A stretch of DNA of 33,984 nucleotides from Deltaproteobacteria bacterium (GTDB taxonomy: Bacteria; Desulfobacterota; Syntrophia; Syntrophales; UBA2210), in NCBI GenBank assembly GCA_019313695.1, contig JAFDAS010000042.1, positions 1 to 33,984 of the forward strand. Direction: 5' to 3'. The position numbers and the translations under genes are program-made. Positions within the stretch are counted from its first letter, which is position 1. Each line of letters begins with the position of its first letter. Shown piece after piece: positions 1 through 9,675 of this stretch. The notes beneath the pieces were generated by a model. The model was not told the DNA's origin. It ran no database searches and saw only the letters and a program-made list of their open reading frames with translations.

Positions 1-33
1 TATTTGCACGAGGGGATTGTTATTATTGACCAT
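1..33 (-). CDS. 5' end of a truncated CDS leaving the window (MVNNNNPLVQI...), product unknown
   Basis: Minus-strand ATG at 33 preceded by AGGAGG (plus CCTCCT 39-44) at 5-nt spacing; open to the window edge. Confidence 0.45.
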   Translation of the reverse strand, partial: MVNNNNPLVQI

Positions 34-129
34 GGCATCCTCCTGTATGTTAAAGATGCCTTATTATCAACATACCAAAGGACTTTGTCAATGATTATTT
101 ATGACCACCCCTCAATTAACTCAACTCAA

Positions 130-915
130 TTAACTTTTAAACTCGGCAACCATCACGGTATGGTCGGACGGTTTTTCGGCAAGCCTCGGTTTGAGATCGA
201 TATGGCAGTCAACCGACAGGTCGGCCAGGGAAGAGGTCGCGAGGATATGATCAACCCGCCAGCCCAGCCCCCTGTTTACCGCCGCCGGAACCCTGTAGTC
301 AAAAAACGCGTATTGTCCAGCCTCTCCCGGATGATGTTTTCTGAACACGTCGGACAGGCCCCACGATGTGATGGAGTCGAAGGCATCCCACACTTCCGGC
401 GTAAAATCGGCATGTCCCAGGATCCGCTTGGGATCATGGACATCGATCTCCTCACGGGCAACATTGATATCCCCGCAACAGACAAGCATATCGTCAGGGG
501 AATAATGTTTTTCCAGAAAATTGCGTAGCCGGGCAAACCACTGAAGTTTGTGCTGGAATTGGGGCAGTTCTCTGCCGCGTCCCTGAGGCACATACAGGTT
601 CAATACCGATATCCCGGAGAATACACCCCGGATAAGGCGGTCTGTGTCGAAGGGCTCCGCATCCTCCAGGCCGGAAGAGACACCTTCCGGCTTTTCCAGG
701 GATGCTATGGCCACGCCGCTGTATCGCTTCCCCCCGCTGAAGGCCACATGGTATCCGGCCTGTTCGAAATCCCCCACCGGAAATTTCGCGTCCTCAACCT
801 TGGTCTCCTGCATGCACAGGACATCGGGACGATTCTCCCGAAGCCACGGTATGACAATGTGGAGGCGTGAACGTATGGAATTTACATTATAGGTGGCAAT
901 CTTGAAGGTAGTCAT
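130..915 (-). CDS. xth: Exodeoxyribonuclease III / AP endonuclease
   Basis: 261 aa; MTTFKIATYNVNSIRSRL..., LCMQETKVED, CCGDINVAREEIDVHDPK, GWRVDHILAT, KPSDHTVMVAEF motifs of the ExoIII/EEP family. Confidence 0.93.
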   Translation of the reverse strand: MTTFKIATYNVNSIRSRLHIVIPWLRENRPDVLCMQETKVEDAKFPVGDFEQAGYHVAFSGGKRYSGVAIASLEKPEGVSSGLEDAEPFDTDRLIRGVFSGISVLNLYVPQGRGRELPQFQHKLQWFARLRNFLEKHYSPDDMLVCCGDINVAREEIDVHDPKRILGHADFTPEVWDAFDSITSWGLSDVFRKHHPGEAGQYAFFDYRVPAAVNRGLGWRVDHILATSSLADLSVDCHIDLKPRLAEKPSDHTVMVAEFKS

Positions 916-1073
916 TCGTCAATGGTCCTGCCCTGATAAGAACTTGTTTTTTCGTGAAGGGAAGTCATTACTGTCCGGTGAAAATAAGTTGGTAGCCAGG
1001 TCATCAATCCGGTGGTTAAAAACACACTGGCTCCAAATGCAATATTGTTGAATATAAGCGTATTTCACCCGTT

Positions 1074-3218
1074 TCACTTAACCATCCTGAATCTCAGTAC
1101 AATGACGGTTCCTTTCGGCTTGTTGTCTTCAACCCAGGCATATCCGCCATAGCTCTCCATGGCCTTCTGAACGATATGGAGACCAAGGCCGGCGTGCCCG
1201 GTATCTCCATGCATGAATCCCTCTTCAAAAATCTTTTCCTTTATCTCGTCGGGGATGCCTGTCCCGTTGTCGGCAATGCGCACTTCGCACAGCTCTCTTT
1301 TTCTGCCTGTGGTTATCGCAATTCTGTTGGCCTTTCCATGGATGATGGCGTTTCTTACGATATTGTCAATGACGGAAACAAGAGAATTATCCGCCATGGC
1401 CTGGGCCTTGCCTCTGATTTCAAAGTCTATGGATGGATAGTTTTTGATGACTTCATCTATGGCGTCTCTTATCTCGAGTATTTTCAGTTCTCTGTGGCGG
1501 GAGATGAAGGATTCAAGCTCTCCCATCTGGCCTATAAGTTCCAGGCTCTTTTCCGTATGAGAGGATATCTCTTTCAGGAATTCCTCTTCTGGAGAGTTAT
1601 TGTAAAGATTGAGTGCGCTCTGCATGACCACGAGATCGTTTGTCAGGTCATGGCGGAGTATCTTGTTGATGAGTTCAATATGTTCCTGGTAGGCGCTTAT
1701 CTCTTCCTCTGCCCGCCTGCGGTCGGTGATGTCGGTTAATACTCCCTGTATTCCGACAATACGGTTATTTTTGTAGATTGGCCGGGAGTGTGTCCTGACC
1801 CAGACGGTTTCGCCGGACTTAATCAATAATCTATACTCGCTTGGGTCGGTAACTCCTGAGATAATTTTAAGAAAGCGGTCGGCGACGCGGGAGACATCTT
1901 CCGGATGGAGAAACTCAACCAAAGATCTTCCTGTGATTTCAGAGGGTTTGTAGCCGGTCACCTGTTCAACAGCGGGACTTACATAGTTCAGTATCCCTTT
2001 TTCATCGGCAGTATAGATGATCTCGCTCATGTTCTCCACAAGGTTGCGGAATCTCTCCTCGCTTTTGACCAGTAATGCCTCCATCTGCTTGTGTTTAGTG
2101 ACATCACGGACGATATCACTAAAACCGACAGGATTGCCTTTTTCGTCTCGGATAAGATAAGTGGAAAGTTCCATAGTCCTTTTGCCGCCATCTTTCCTGG
2201 TAATTTCGTAATCCGTTATCTTCGCGGATTCTCCCGTTCGATAGATCTTGTTAAATATACCGTACAGTCTCTTTGCGATTTCCGGACTGGTGTATTCCTT
2301 GTAGCTCATCCCCATGAGTTCTTCCGCTGGAAACCCCATTATCCTGAGCATTGTCTCGTTGAAGAAGGTGAATCTGCCGGCAAGGTCAAGCTCACAGTAG
2401 CCTTCTTCCTGGCTTTCAAAGATGGTGCGGAATCTCTCTTCGCTTTTTCTTAATGACTCCTCCGTGCGCCTGCGGTCGGTGATGTCAAGGATCTGGGCAA
2501 TTGTCCTGACTTTTCCCTTGGAATCTTTGGATATAGCGGGACTTATCTCAACGCGCCTCTTTGTCCCATCTTTTCGAACAACATTAAACTCATACCTCGG
2601 AGGAAGCTTTTTCCCGGCTTGTCTTCGTTTATATCTGTCAGCGACAAGTTTTTTGCCTTCTTCATCAATAAATTTTGTGAAATCCTGACCGACAATCTCA
2701 TCATTGGGATATCCCACAATCCGGCAGAACATATCATTTACATATGTGAACCTGTAATCCTCACCCACGATAAGAATCCCATCATGAGAATTTTCAACAA
2801 CAGAACGGAACTTTTCCTCGCTCTCCAGCAGTTTCTTTTCCATCTCGTATTTATACAGGGCCATCTTTACGGCGGCTTGCAGTTCCATATCCTCGAAGGG
2901 TTTGAACAGACAGCCGAAGGGCTCCGAGCGTGTGATTTCTTCAAGCCGGGCATCGTTTACATTGGCGGTGATGTACACAACGGGAATGCCAAAACGGGCA
3001 CGGATCTGACCGGCTGCCTCCACGCCGTCCATCTCTCCCCGCAATATGATGTCCATCAAGACCAGATCGGGTTGCAGTTCTTGAGCCTTCATTATTGCCT
3101 CTTTTCCCGAAGAGACAATGGCCGGCACATCGTACCCCATGGACTCCAGCTTGCGCTTCATTTCCAGGGCGATGATCTGCTCATCCTCAACAATCAGTAT
3201 CTTTGCTATTTCATCCAT
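1074..3218 (-). CDS. Hybrid sensor histidine kinase: N-terminal REC + multiple PAS + 'LRHDLTNDL' transmitter + HATPase
   Basis: REC start KILIVEDEQIIALEMK..DLVLMDIILRGEMDG..KPFEDMEL; PAS/PAC blocks ending DITDRRRAEE; phospho-acceptor region NKILRHDLTNDLVVMQSAL; NGTGIPDEI and GLGLHIVQKAME ATP-lid motifs. Confidence 0.93.
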   Translation of the reverse strand: MDEIAKILIVEDEQIIALEMKRKLESMGYDVPAIVSSGKEAIMKAQELQPDLVLMDIILRGEMDGVEAAGQIRARFGIPVVYITANVNDARLEEITRSEPFGCLFKPFEDMELQAAVKMALYKYEMEKKLLESEEKFRSVVENSHDGILIVGEDYRFTYVNDMFCRIVGYPNDEIVGQDFTKFIDEEGKKLVADRYKRRQAGKKLPPRYEFNVVRKDGTKRRVEISPAISKDSKGKVRTIAQILDITDRRRTEESLRKSEERFRTIFESQEEGYCELDLAGRFTFFNETMLRIMGFPAEELMGMSYKEYTSPEIAKRLYGIFNKIYRTGESAKITDYEITRKDGGKRTMELSTYLIRDEKGNPVGFSDIVRDVTKHKQMEALLVKSEERFRNLVENMSEIIYTADEKGILNYVSPAVEQVTGYKPSEITGRSLVEFLHPEDVSRVADRFLKIISGVTDPSEYRLLIKSGETVWVRTHSRPIYKNNRIVGIQGVLTDITDRRRAEEEISAYQEHIELINKILRHDLTNDLVVMQSALNLYNNSPEEEFLKEISSHTEKSLELIGQMGELESFISRHRELKILEIRDAIDEVIKNYPSIDFEIRGKAQAMADNSLVSVIDNIVRNAIIHGKANRIAITTGRKRELCEVRIADNGTGIPDEIKEKIFEEGFMHGDTGHAGLGLHIVQKAMESYGGYAWVEDNKPKGTVIVLRFRMVK

Positions 3219-3250
3219 TTTTTCACTTTCTTGTCAAAATATTCATTTTT

Positions 3251-3275
3251 GCGGGGGACAGAGCCCCCGCGCTAC
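3251..3275 (-). repeat. REP-like hairpin with GTAG head
   Basis: Minus strand GTAGCGCGGGGGCTCTGTCCCCCGC: GCGGGGG/CCCCCGC stem next to GTAG. Confidence 0.7.
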
Positions 3276-3278
3276 TTC

Positions 3279-3329
3279 GGGGACATGACCCGATTTAGTC
3301 CCGACATGTCGGGATCGGGATCGTGTCCC
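3279..3329. repeat. Palindromic repeat GGGGACATGACCCGATTT...CGGGATCGTGTCCC, copy 1
   Basis: Inverted arms; loop variant contains perfect palindrome CCCGACATGTCGGG at 3300-3313. Also present at 6195-6239 and 9676-9720. Confidence 0.75.
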
Positions 3330-3333
3330 AGGA

Positions 3334-3353
3334 GAAATAGGTATACTGTCCCC
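3334..3353 (+). repeat. Solo copy of the transposase right-end motif (AAATAGGTATACTGTCCCC)
   Basis: Same sequence as after the transposase CDS (~19315-19332) and at ~20494-20511. Confidence 0.75.
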
Positions 3354-3380
3354 TTATTCCTCCAACTCGCAACCCGTACC

Positions 3381-5252
3381 TCATATCCTCTTCCTGTACA
3401 CCTGTTCCTTGAAGGTGATCCTGAACGATGTTCCCTTGTTCCTGTCAAGTTCCACCGTGCCGTGGAGTTGTTCGGTGAGCATGTCTACCAGCTGCAGGCC
3501 GAAGGTCTCTGCGTTTTGGTAATCTATCCCTTCGGGGAAACCGATGCCGTCGTCTGTGACGGTCAGCGTGTATTTACATGTCTTCGTGTTTTGTGAGAGC
3601 TTTACGGCAATCTTTCCCTTTCTTCCTTCGGGGAAGGCGTGTTTCATCACGTTTGAGATAAGTTCGTTCGCGATAAGTCCCAGGGGTATTGCCGTTTCGA
3701 TATTGAAGGAAACGTCTTTTATGTGTGATGAGAAACTTACAACCCTCGAATCCACTCTGTGTACCTGAAACAGCCGGACTGACAGATCTTCCATATAGTC
3801 GTGGAAGTCGATCTGGGACAGATCCTTAGAGAGATAGAGCTTCTCATGGACAAGCGCCATCGACCTGATTCGGTCTATCAGTGAAAGGGCTCTTTCATCC
3901 TCTATATCTTTTGACTGGAGGGAGAGGAGGCTTGTGATTATCTGCATGTTGTTCTTTACCCTGTGATGAATCTCGGCAAGAAGGGTCTCCTTCTCCCTGA
4001 GAGAGTGCTTGATCTTTTCTTCGGCGCGCTTGCTGTCCTCCTCCAGTTTCATTCCGCGAAGAGCAATCGCCATGTCACCGGCAACCTCCTTCAAAAGTTC
4101 CTTTTCCTCCTCATCGGCAGTGACATCTGGCGCAAACAATATGGCAAGCAGTCCATAAAATCGGTCAGCGTGCTCGACACGGATAATTATGGTCGCATTG
4201 CTGGTGTGTGCTTCCTTGAATAAGCAATCTTCGCACTCTCCCGGTTTGTCTACAATCAGAAGCTTCTGTTTCTCAGCGATTATTCTTCTGATGCAGGAAG
4301 GATGACCGCCACCAATTACATGTTCGCTGAAACGAGATATGTCTTCCCTGAAACCCGCACCCTTGACAGTGGCAAAGGTTTTATCATCCAGCGAAAATCC
4401 GAGCCACGCAGCATCGTAGCCTCTTGCCTCTATCAGAATATTGCAGGCTTTCTGGAGCAGACTGTCTCTATCCTTTTCCACTACAATCATCTGATTGACA
4501 TTTCTGATGGCCATGAGGATGCTGTTCAGGCGTTTGACACGCTCCTCCGCGCGCCTGCGTTCTTCAATATTCTCAAACAGTCTGACGCGGATGTTATTGA
4601 ATGCTGTTACAAGTTGATCAAGTTCGTCGGGCCTGGATGATTTATGTGTTCTGCGATCCAGAACCAGTTCCCGGTCTAATTTATCCGGATCCAGTTGCCG
4701 TGTATATTCAGCCATTTGGATAATGTGGCGTGTAATCAGGAACTGAATAATCAGGAAGATGAAAAATGATGCGACAAGCGCCTTACCGGCGTTCGATGCC
4801 AGGACAATCAATGCGTGTGCCCAGAGGCGTTGATACACTCCCTCCAGACTAACAGTTACTCGAAGGGTTGCAGTTTGAAATGCTCCCTCAGGTGCATCGG
4901 TGTATTCCAGTGAAAACTCGCGAACGATGTCCTTTCTGGAGTTCGGGTTTCCCTGAGCGGCTATGATAACCTCTCCGGCTGTTCTTGTCTCAATGATTTC
5001 CAGGTATTCTATGTCCTGTAATTTCAACGCGCCTTGCAACTGCAATCTTAGTTGTTTCTCATCCATGTCATAAGCGCTGGTTGTAATGGATTTAAGGTAG
5101 CTGCTTTCGATAAACTCAATACTCTCGTGAACAGCAGCCAGATCCTCTCGATATTCCATATACAATTGAAAGGCGGTAGCCAGCAATGTAAAAGATGCAC
5201 TGCACAGTACGATATAAAATAGCAATTTTCTGGTTAATCTATTTTTCATCAT
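3381..5252 (-). CDS. Membrane sensor histidine kinase: TM + periplasmic domain + TM/HAMP-like + GAF + HisKA_2 + HATPase
   Basis: Two hydrophobic segments (LLFYIVLCSASFTLLATAF; ALVASFFIFLIIQFLI), GAF-like block, [32 protein letters not shown] HisKA_2 signature, DDGIGFPEGIDYQNAETFGLQLV. Confidence 0.92.
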   Translation of the reverse strand: MMKNRLTRKLLFYIVLCSASFTLLATAFQLYMEYREDLAAVHESIEFIESSYLKSITTSAYDMDEKQLRLQLQGALKLQDIEYLEIIETRTAGEVIIAAQGNPNSRKDIVREFSLEYTDAPEGAFQTATLRVTVSLEGVYQRLWAHALIVLASNAGKALVASFFIFLIIQFLITRHIIQMAEYTRQLDPDKLDRELVLDRRTHKSSRPDELDQLVTAFNNIRVRLFENIEERRRAEERVKRLNSILMAIRNVNQMIVVEKDRDSLLQKACNILIEARGYDAAWLGFSLDDKTFATVKGAGFREDISRFSEHVIGGGHPSCIRRIIAEKQKLLIVDKPGECEDCLFKEAHTSNATIIIRVEHADRFYGLLAILFAPDVTADEEEKELLKEVAGDMAIALRGMKLEEDSKRAEEKIKHSLREKETLLAEIHHRVKNNMQIITSLLSLQSKDIEDERALSLIDRIRSMALVHEKLYLSKDLSQIDFHDYMEDLSVRLFQVHRVDSRVVSFSSHIKDVSFNIETAIPLGLIANELISNVMKHAFPEGRKGKIAVKLSQNTKTCKYTLTVTDDGIGFPEGIDYQNAETFGLQLVDMLTEQLHGTVELDRNKGTSFRITFKEQVYRKRI

Positions 5253-5293
5253 TTCTCAAAATCCTTTGGATATCAGCAAATCGCTGTTATCTT

Positions 5294-6058
5294 TTATTTT
5301 ACCCACTTATCAAGGACTTTTTTAAATGTTCCGTCCTGCTTCATTTCGTCTAATACATCCTGCCATTTCTGAACAATCTCATCGGGCACCTGTTTCGAGA
5401 AAGCAATATATTTATGTTGATCCTTGATAACAACATAGACAATCTTCATATCTTCCGGATTAATCCCCTGCAATTTGGCATTGTAGATGCCCACCAGGTC
5501 GACAGTCGCCCACAGGTCAATCCGGCCCTTCATGAGTTTCACGGGATTGGTTTTTTCGCTGGCGCCCATAGTGTCAATATTGGTGAAACCCCGCTCGCGA
5601 AGATGCTTTTCCACAGAGTAGCCCTGAACCAGCCCGATTCTATCAACTTTTTTCGCGTCTTCCAGGCTTTTAATCTCTATTGTTGAATCCTTCCTGGCAA
5701 AAAACACCAGGCGTGAAGTTATTATCGGTCCCGCCCATTTAAAAAGATTTTCGCGAGCTTCCGTACGCGTCACCGTAAACAACATCACGTCCGGTTCTTC
5801 TGATAAATACGCGTACGCGCGTTTCCATGGCAGTGATCTGATATCATAAGATACATCAAGACGTTTCAAGGCTTCGCGCACCATTTCCGTTGCGATGCCT
5901 GTTGCTTTTCCATCTTTTGTGAAACAGACAGGTGGATATTCGAGAGTATACACTTGTGATATTTCTTCAAACCCCTGTTTTTCCGCTGAAACGTTACCGG
6001 CAATGATTGTAATGAATATGCAGGCAGACAAAATTACTAAAAAAATATTTCTTGTCAT
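5294..6058 (-). CDS. Extracellular solute-binding protein family 3 (periplasmic amino-acid-type SBP)
   Basis: Signal peptide MTRNIFLVILSACIFITIIAGNVSA; YPPVCFTKDGKATGIATEMVREALKRL, SBP_bac_3-like fold; start chosen at 6058 because of upstream GGAGGT (ORF track extends to 6097). Confidence 0.85.
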   Translation of the reverse strand: MTRNIFLVILSACIFITIIAGNVSAEKQGFEEISQVYTLEYPPVCFTKDGKATGIATEMVREALKRLDVSYDIRSLPWKRAYAYLSEEPDVMLFTVTRTEARENLFKWAGPIITSRLVFFARKDSTIEIKSLEDAKKVDRIGLVQGYSVEKHLRERGFTNIDTMGASEKTNPVKLMKGRIDLWATVDLVGIYNAKLQGINPEDMKIVYVVIKDQHKYIAFSKQVPDEIVQKWQDVLDEMKQDGTFKKVLDKWVK

Positions 6059-6101
6059 CTCATGACCTCCTTTGAATCCACCTCTGTTGCGTGTCATCTC
6101 T

Positions 6102-6191
6102 GCGGGGGACAGAGCCCTCGCGCTACGTTATTCTGTCGTAGCGTTGCCCCTCTGCGGGCAATATCTGTGGGGCACGGAGGCCCCGCGCTAC
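6102..6191. repeat. BIME-like cluster of three REP hairpins in alternating orientation
   Basis: 6102-6126 (minus), GTAGCGTTGCCCCTCTGCGGGCAA 6138-6161 (plus), 6168-6191 (minus); each has a GTAG head plus GC-rich stem. Confidence 0.7.
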
Positions 6192-6194
6192 TTA

Positions 6195-6239
6195 GGGGAC
6201 ATGACCCGATTTATTTTTATCAAATCGGGATCGTGTCCC
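6195..6239. repeat. Palindromic repeat GGGGACATGACCCGATTTATTTTTATCAAATCGGGATCGTGTCCC, copy 2
   Basis: Nearly identical to the copy at 9676-9720; inverted arms around an AT loop. Confidence 0.8.
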
Positions 6240-6248
6240 AAGAGAAAC

Positions 6249-6268
6249 AACCCGCAACCCGCAACCCG
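6249..6268. repeat. 7-bp tandem repeat (GCAACCC)n
   Basis: AACCCGCAACCCGCAACCCG, 2 nt from the stop codon (TCA 6271-6273) of the kinase. Confidence 0.8.
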
Positions 6269-6270
6269 TT

Positions 6271-9200
6271 TCACTTCACCATCCTGAATCTCAGCACAAT
6301 AACGGCTCCCTTCGGCTCGTTGTCTTCAACATATGCATATCCGCCGTAGTTTTCCATGGCCTTTTCCACAATGTGGAGGCCGAGACCGGTGTGGCCGGTA
6401 TCCCCGTGTATGAATCCCTCCTCAAAGACCTTCGCCTTTATCTCATCGGGGATACCTGTCCCGTTGTCGGCAATGCGCACCTCGCGCATATCCCTTTCTT
6501 TGCCTGTGGTTATTGTGATCTTGTCAGCCTTCCCGTGGATGACGGCATTTCTTACGATGTTATCTATCACGGAAGGAAGGGAATCATCGGCCATGATCAG
6601 ACCCCTGCCTTTGATTTTAAAGTCTATAAATGGGTAGTTCTTGATGACTTCATCGATGATATCATTTATCTTGTGTGGTTTCAGGTTGCTGTGACGGGAG
6701 ATGAAGAATTCAAGCTCTCTCATCCTGTTGATAAGGCCCAGGCTCTTTTTCGTATGAGAGGATATCTCCTGGAGCAGCTCCTCTTCGGGAGAATTATTGT
6801 AGAGGTTGAGCGCGCTCTGTATGACCACCAGATCATTCGTCAGGTCGTGGCGGAGTATCTGATTGATGAGGGCAAGGTGCTCCTGGTGGGACTTTATCTC
6901 CGCTTCAGCCCGCTTGCGGTCGGTGATGTCGCGGGCAACGCCAATTCTGCCTGTTGCCTTTCCAGTAGCATCCAGAAGCGAGGACACATTCAGTTCTATC
7001 GGAACAGTTCCTCCATTTTTGTGTTTCATTTCAATTTCAACAAGAGGGAATTCTTTACCGGCGAGACCCTCTTTGAAACGTTCAACCATTAAATTCACAT
7101 ATTCAGGAGCAATAACTTCCGTGAAATGGCGTCCGAGAAAGTCCTGCCAGGAAAAACCTGTAAGTCTTTCTACGACAGGACTAACATAGGTTAAATTCCC
7201 GTTTAAGTCTAAGGTATAAGTCATATCTGTTGCTGTCTCGGAAAGCGCGCGGTATTTCTTCTCAGAGTCGCGGAAAGCCTTCTCGGCCTTTTTACGGTCG
7301 GTAATGTCATCATACATGGCAACCACCCCGATCAACCCACCATCAACCATAATCGGAGATCCAGCTGCTATAACATCTACAGGAGAGCCATTCTTCCGAA
7401 AGCGTACAGTCTCCCAGGATAATAAAGCCTCCCCGCCCATGGTCGTCTTTGTGGCTCTCCTCGCTTCCTCCATGGCATCGGGGGTGGTGGCAACCAGACT
7501 GTCAAGCTCTTTACCGATTACCTCTTCCTGCGAATATCCGAACAGTTTCTCTGCTCCCGGATTCCATTTTACGACCTGATGGTGATGGTCCAGGGCAATG
7601 ATGGCATAAGGGGCTGCTTCCAGCACCCCCTCAAGATACTGGAAGCGTCTTTCAAGTTCGTTCTCCATCTTTTTGCGTTTCGTGACGTCACGGACTACGC
7701 CGCGAAAACCGGCCGGCTGATCTTTTTCGTCTCTCATCAGTGCGGCTTTAAATTCAATAGTCCTTATGCTGCCATCCCTTCTGATTACTTCGTAGTCCTC
7801 CAAATTGGCAGGTATTCCCGTCCGGTAGGTCTTGTTAAATGTCTTGTATATCTTCTTCGCGGTTTCTGGGGAGGTATATTCAAGGTCGCTCATCCCCATG
7901 AGTTCATCTGCTGAAAATCCTAATACTCCGCGCATAGCCTCATTGAAAAAGGTAAACTTCCCTGCAAGATCAACTTCATAGTAACCATCTTCCATGCTCT
8001 CAATGATGGTGCGGAATCTCTCCTCGCTTTTTCTCAGAGCTTCCTCGGCCTGTTTGCGCTCGGTGATGTCGCGCCAGACCGTGTGAAGAATTTGATTTTT
8101 TTCATCGTCAGAAATAACGGTTAACAGCACTTCAACGGGAAAAATTTCTCCATCAGATTTCTTATGATACCATTCGAAACGGTGACTGCCGTTTTTAAAA
8201 GCTGTTTTCATCAGTTCATCTGCTTTTGCAAATGACAGTTTCCCGTCCGGTTGTTTTTCCGGGGATAATTCTGAAGGATGCATATTTAATAACTCATCTT
8301 TTCTATTATAACGAAGCATTTTAATTGCGGCTTGATTACAATCCACAAATTTCCCATTATGAATAATTAAAATAGCATCTTCTGATTTTTCAAATAACTC
8401 TCTATATTTTTTCTCACTCTCCCGCTGCGCCTCCTCCACCTCCTTTCGTTTCGTGGCATCGCGGACTATGCCGCGGAAACCGGCCGGCTGGCCTTTTTCG
8501 TCTCTCATCAATGACACATTAAACTCAAGAACCCTTGTGGAGCCATCCCCTATGGTTACTTTGTAATCTGCCACATCCGCAGGGGCTCCCGTCCGGTAGA
8601 CCTCGTTAAAGGTCTTATACAGTCTCTTTGCGGTTTCCGGCTCGGTGTATTCGAGGTCGCTCATCCCTATAAGTTCATCCGCCGGAAACCCAGTCATCCT
8701 GCGCATAGCCTCATTGAAAAAGGTAAACCTCCCGGCAAGATCAACTTCATAGTAACCATCTTCCATGACCTCAATGATCGTGCGGAATTTCTCCTCGCTC
8801 TTTCTCAGAGCTTCCTCGGCCCGCCTGCGGTCGGTGATTTCGCGGATGTTCATTATACCTTCAACCGCCGTGCCGTCTTCGTCAAACACAAAGTTTCCTA
8901 CGCCTTCCACCCATATATAGTGTCCGTCGGCATGCCTGACACGATATTCGACCCTGCCCGGCTTAGACGCAGCAATGGCCGTTTTAAACAACGCCCCCAC
9001 ATGTTCCAAGTCTTCCGGGTGCATTGCCTCGAAAGAAGATACTCCAACCCATTCTTCCGGTTCATATCCGAGAATATCTTTGAGAGACGGTCCGGCATAC
9101 AGGATCTTCCCGTTCAGATCTATCAGAAGAACTATGTCATTCATGTTTTCCGTAATCAGGCGGAGCATTCGTTCGCTTTCCTTCAGTTTCTTCTCCATCT

Positions 9201-9573
9201 CGTGTTTATACAGGGCCATCTCTACTGCGGCGTGCAGCTCCATATCCTCGAAGGGCTTGAACAGACAGCCACAAGGCTCTGAGCGCGTGATATCTTCCAG
9301 TCTGGCATCACTGACATTGGCAGTGACGTACACAACGGGGATGTCAAAACGGGTGCGGATCTGATCGGCCGCCTCCACGCCGTCCATCTCTCCCGTTAAG
9401 ACAATGTCCATCAAAACCAGATCCGGGTGCAGTTCGTCGGCCTTTTTGATTGCCTCTTCGCCCGAAGAGACAATGGCAGATACATCGTACCCCATGGATT
9501 CCAGCTTGTGCTTCATTTCCAGGGCGATGATCCGTTCATCTTCAACGATCAGTATCTTTGGTTTTTTATCCAT
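6271..9573 (-). CDS. Hybrid sensor histidine kinase: REC + about six PAS domains + 'LRHDLTNDL' transmitter + HATPase
   Basis: 1100 aa; REC KILIVEDERIIALEMK; repeated PAS/PAC blocks (several ending DITDRK/R, DATKRK or DVTKRK); NQILRHDLTNDLVVIQSALNLY; GLGLHIVEKAMENYGG. Confidence 0.93.
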   Translation of the reverse strand: MDKKPKILIVEDERIIALEMKHKLESMGYDVSAIVSSGEEAIKKADELHPDLVLMDIVLTGEMDGVEAADQIRTRFDIPVVYVTANVSDARLEDITRSEPCGCLFKPFEDMELHAAVEMALYKHEMEKKLKESERMLRLITENMNDIVLLIDLNGKILYAGPSLKDILGYEPEEWVGVSSFEAMHPEDLEHVGALFKTAIAASKPGRVEYRVRHADGHYIWVEGVGNFVFDEDGTAVEGIMNIREITDRRRAEEALRKSEEKFRTIIEVMEDGYYEVDLAGRFTFFNEAMRRMTGFPADELIGMSDLEYTEPETAKRLYKTFNEVYRTGAPADVADYKVTIGDGSTRVLEFNVSLMRDEKGQPAGFRGIVRDATKRKEVEEAQRESEKKYRELFEKSEDAILIIHNGKFVDCNQAAIKMLRYNRKDELLNMHPSELSPEKQPDGKLSFAKADELMKTAFKNGSHRFEWYHKKSDGEIFPVEVLLTVISDDEKNQILHTVWRDITERKQAEEALRKSEERFRTIIESMEDGYYEVDLAGKFTFFNEAMRGVLGFSADELMGMSDLEYTSPETAKKIYKTFNKTYRTGIPANLEDYEVIRRDGSIRTIEFKAALMRDEKDQPAGFRGVVRDVTKRKKMENELERRFQYLEGVLEAAPYAIIALDHHHQVVKWNPGAEKLFGYSQEEVIGKELDSLVATTPDAMEEARRATKTTMGGEALLSWETVRFRKNGSPVDVIAAGSPIMVDGGLIGVVAMYDDITDRKKAEKAFRDSEKKYRALSETATDMTYTLDLNGNLTYVSPVVERLTGFSWQDFLGRHFTEVIAPEYVNLMVERFKEGLAGKEFPLVEIEMKHKNGGTVPIELNVSSLLDATGKATGRIGVARDITDRKRAEAEIKSHQEHLALINQILRHDLTNDLVVIQSALNLYNNSPEEELLQEISSHTKKSLGLINRMRELEFFISRHSNLKPHKINDIIDEVIKNYPFIDFKIKGRGLIMADDSLPSVIDNIVRNAVIHGKADKITITTGKERDMREVRIADNGTGIPDEIKAKVFEEGFIHGDTGHTGLGLHIVEKAMENYGGYAYVEDNEPKGAVIVLRFRMVK

Positions 9574-9587
9574 AGTTTCACCCCATT

Positions 9588-9611
9588 AAATAGTGACAGC
9601 GACTATTTTTT
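9588..9611. repeat. Palindromic repeat AAATAGTGACAGCGACTATTTTTT
   Basis: Reverse complement of repeats at 20579-20603 and 20627-20652. Confidence 0.8.
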
Positions 9612-9647
9612 CCTTCTTCTTTGATCCCCTTGCGGATAATTTTTTCT

Positions 9648-9672
9648 GCGGGGCACGGAAGCCCCACGCTAC
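9648..9672 (-). repeat. REP-like hairpin with GTAG head
   Basis: GCGGGGCACGGAAGCCCCACGCTAC. Confidence 0.6.
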
Positions 9673-9675
9673 TTC

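Noticed and set aside
4-528. 174-aa plus-strand ORF
   Set aside because: Antisense to the xth gene; no recognisable protein features.
2619-3596. 325-aa plus-strand ORF and many similar ORFs over the kinases
   Set aside because: Antisense to well-supported minus-strand kinases; low-complexity mirror of codon bias.
6062-6349. Small plus-strand ORFs across 6062-6349 and 9621-9803
   Set aside because: They translate REP and heptamer repeats; not proteins.
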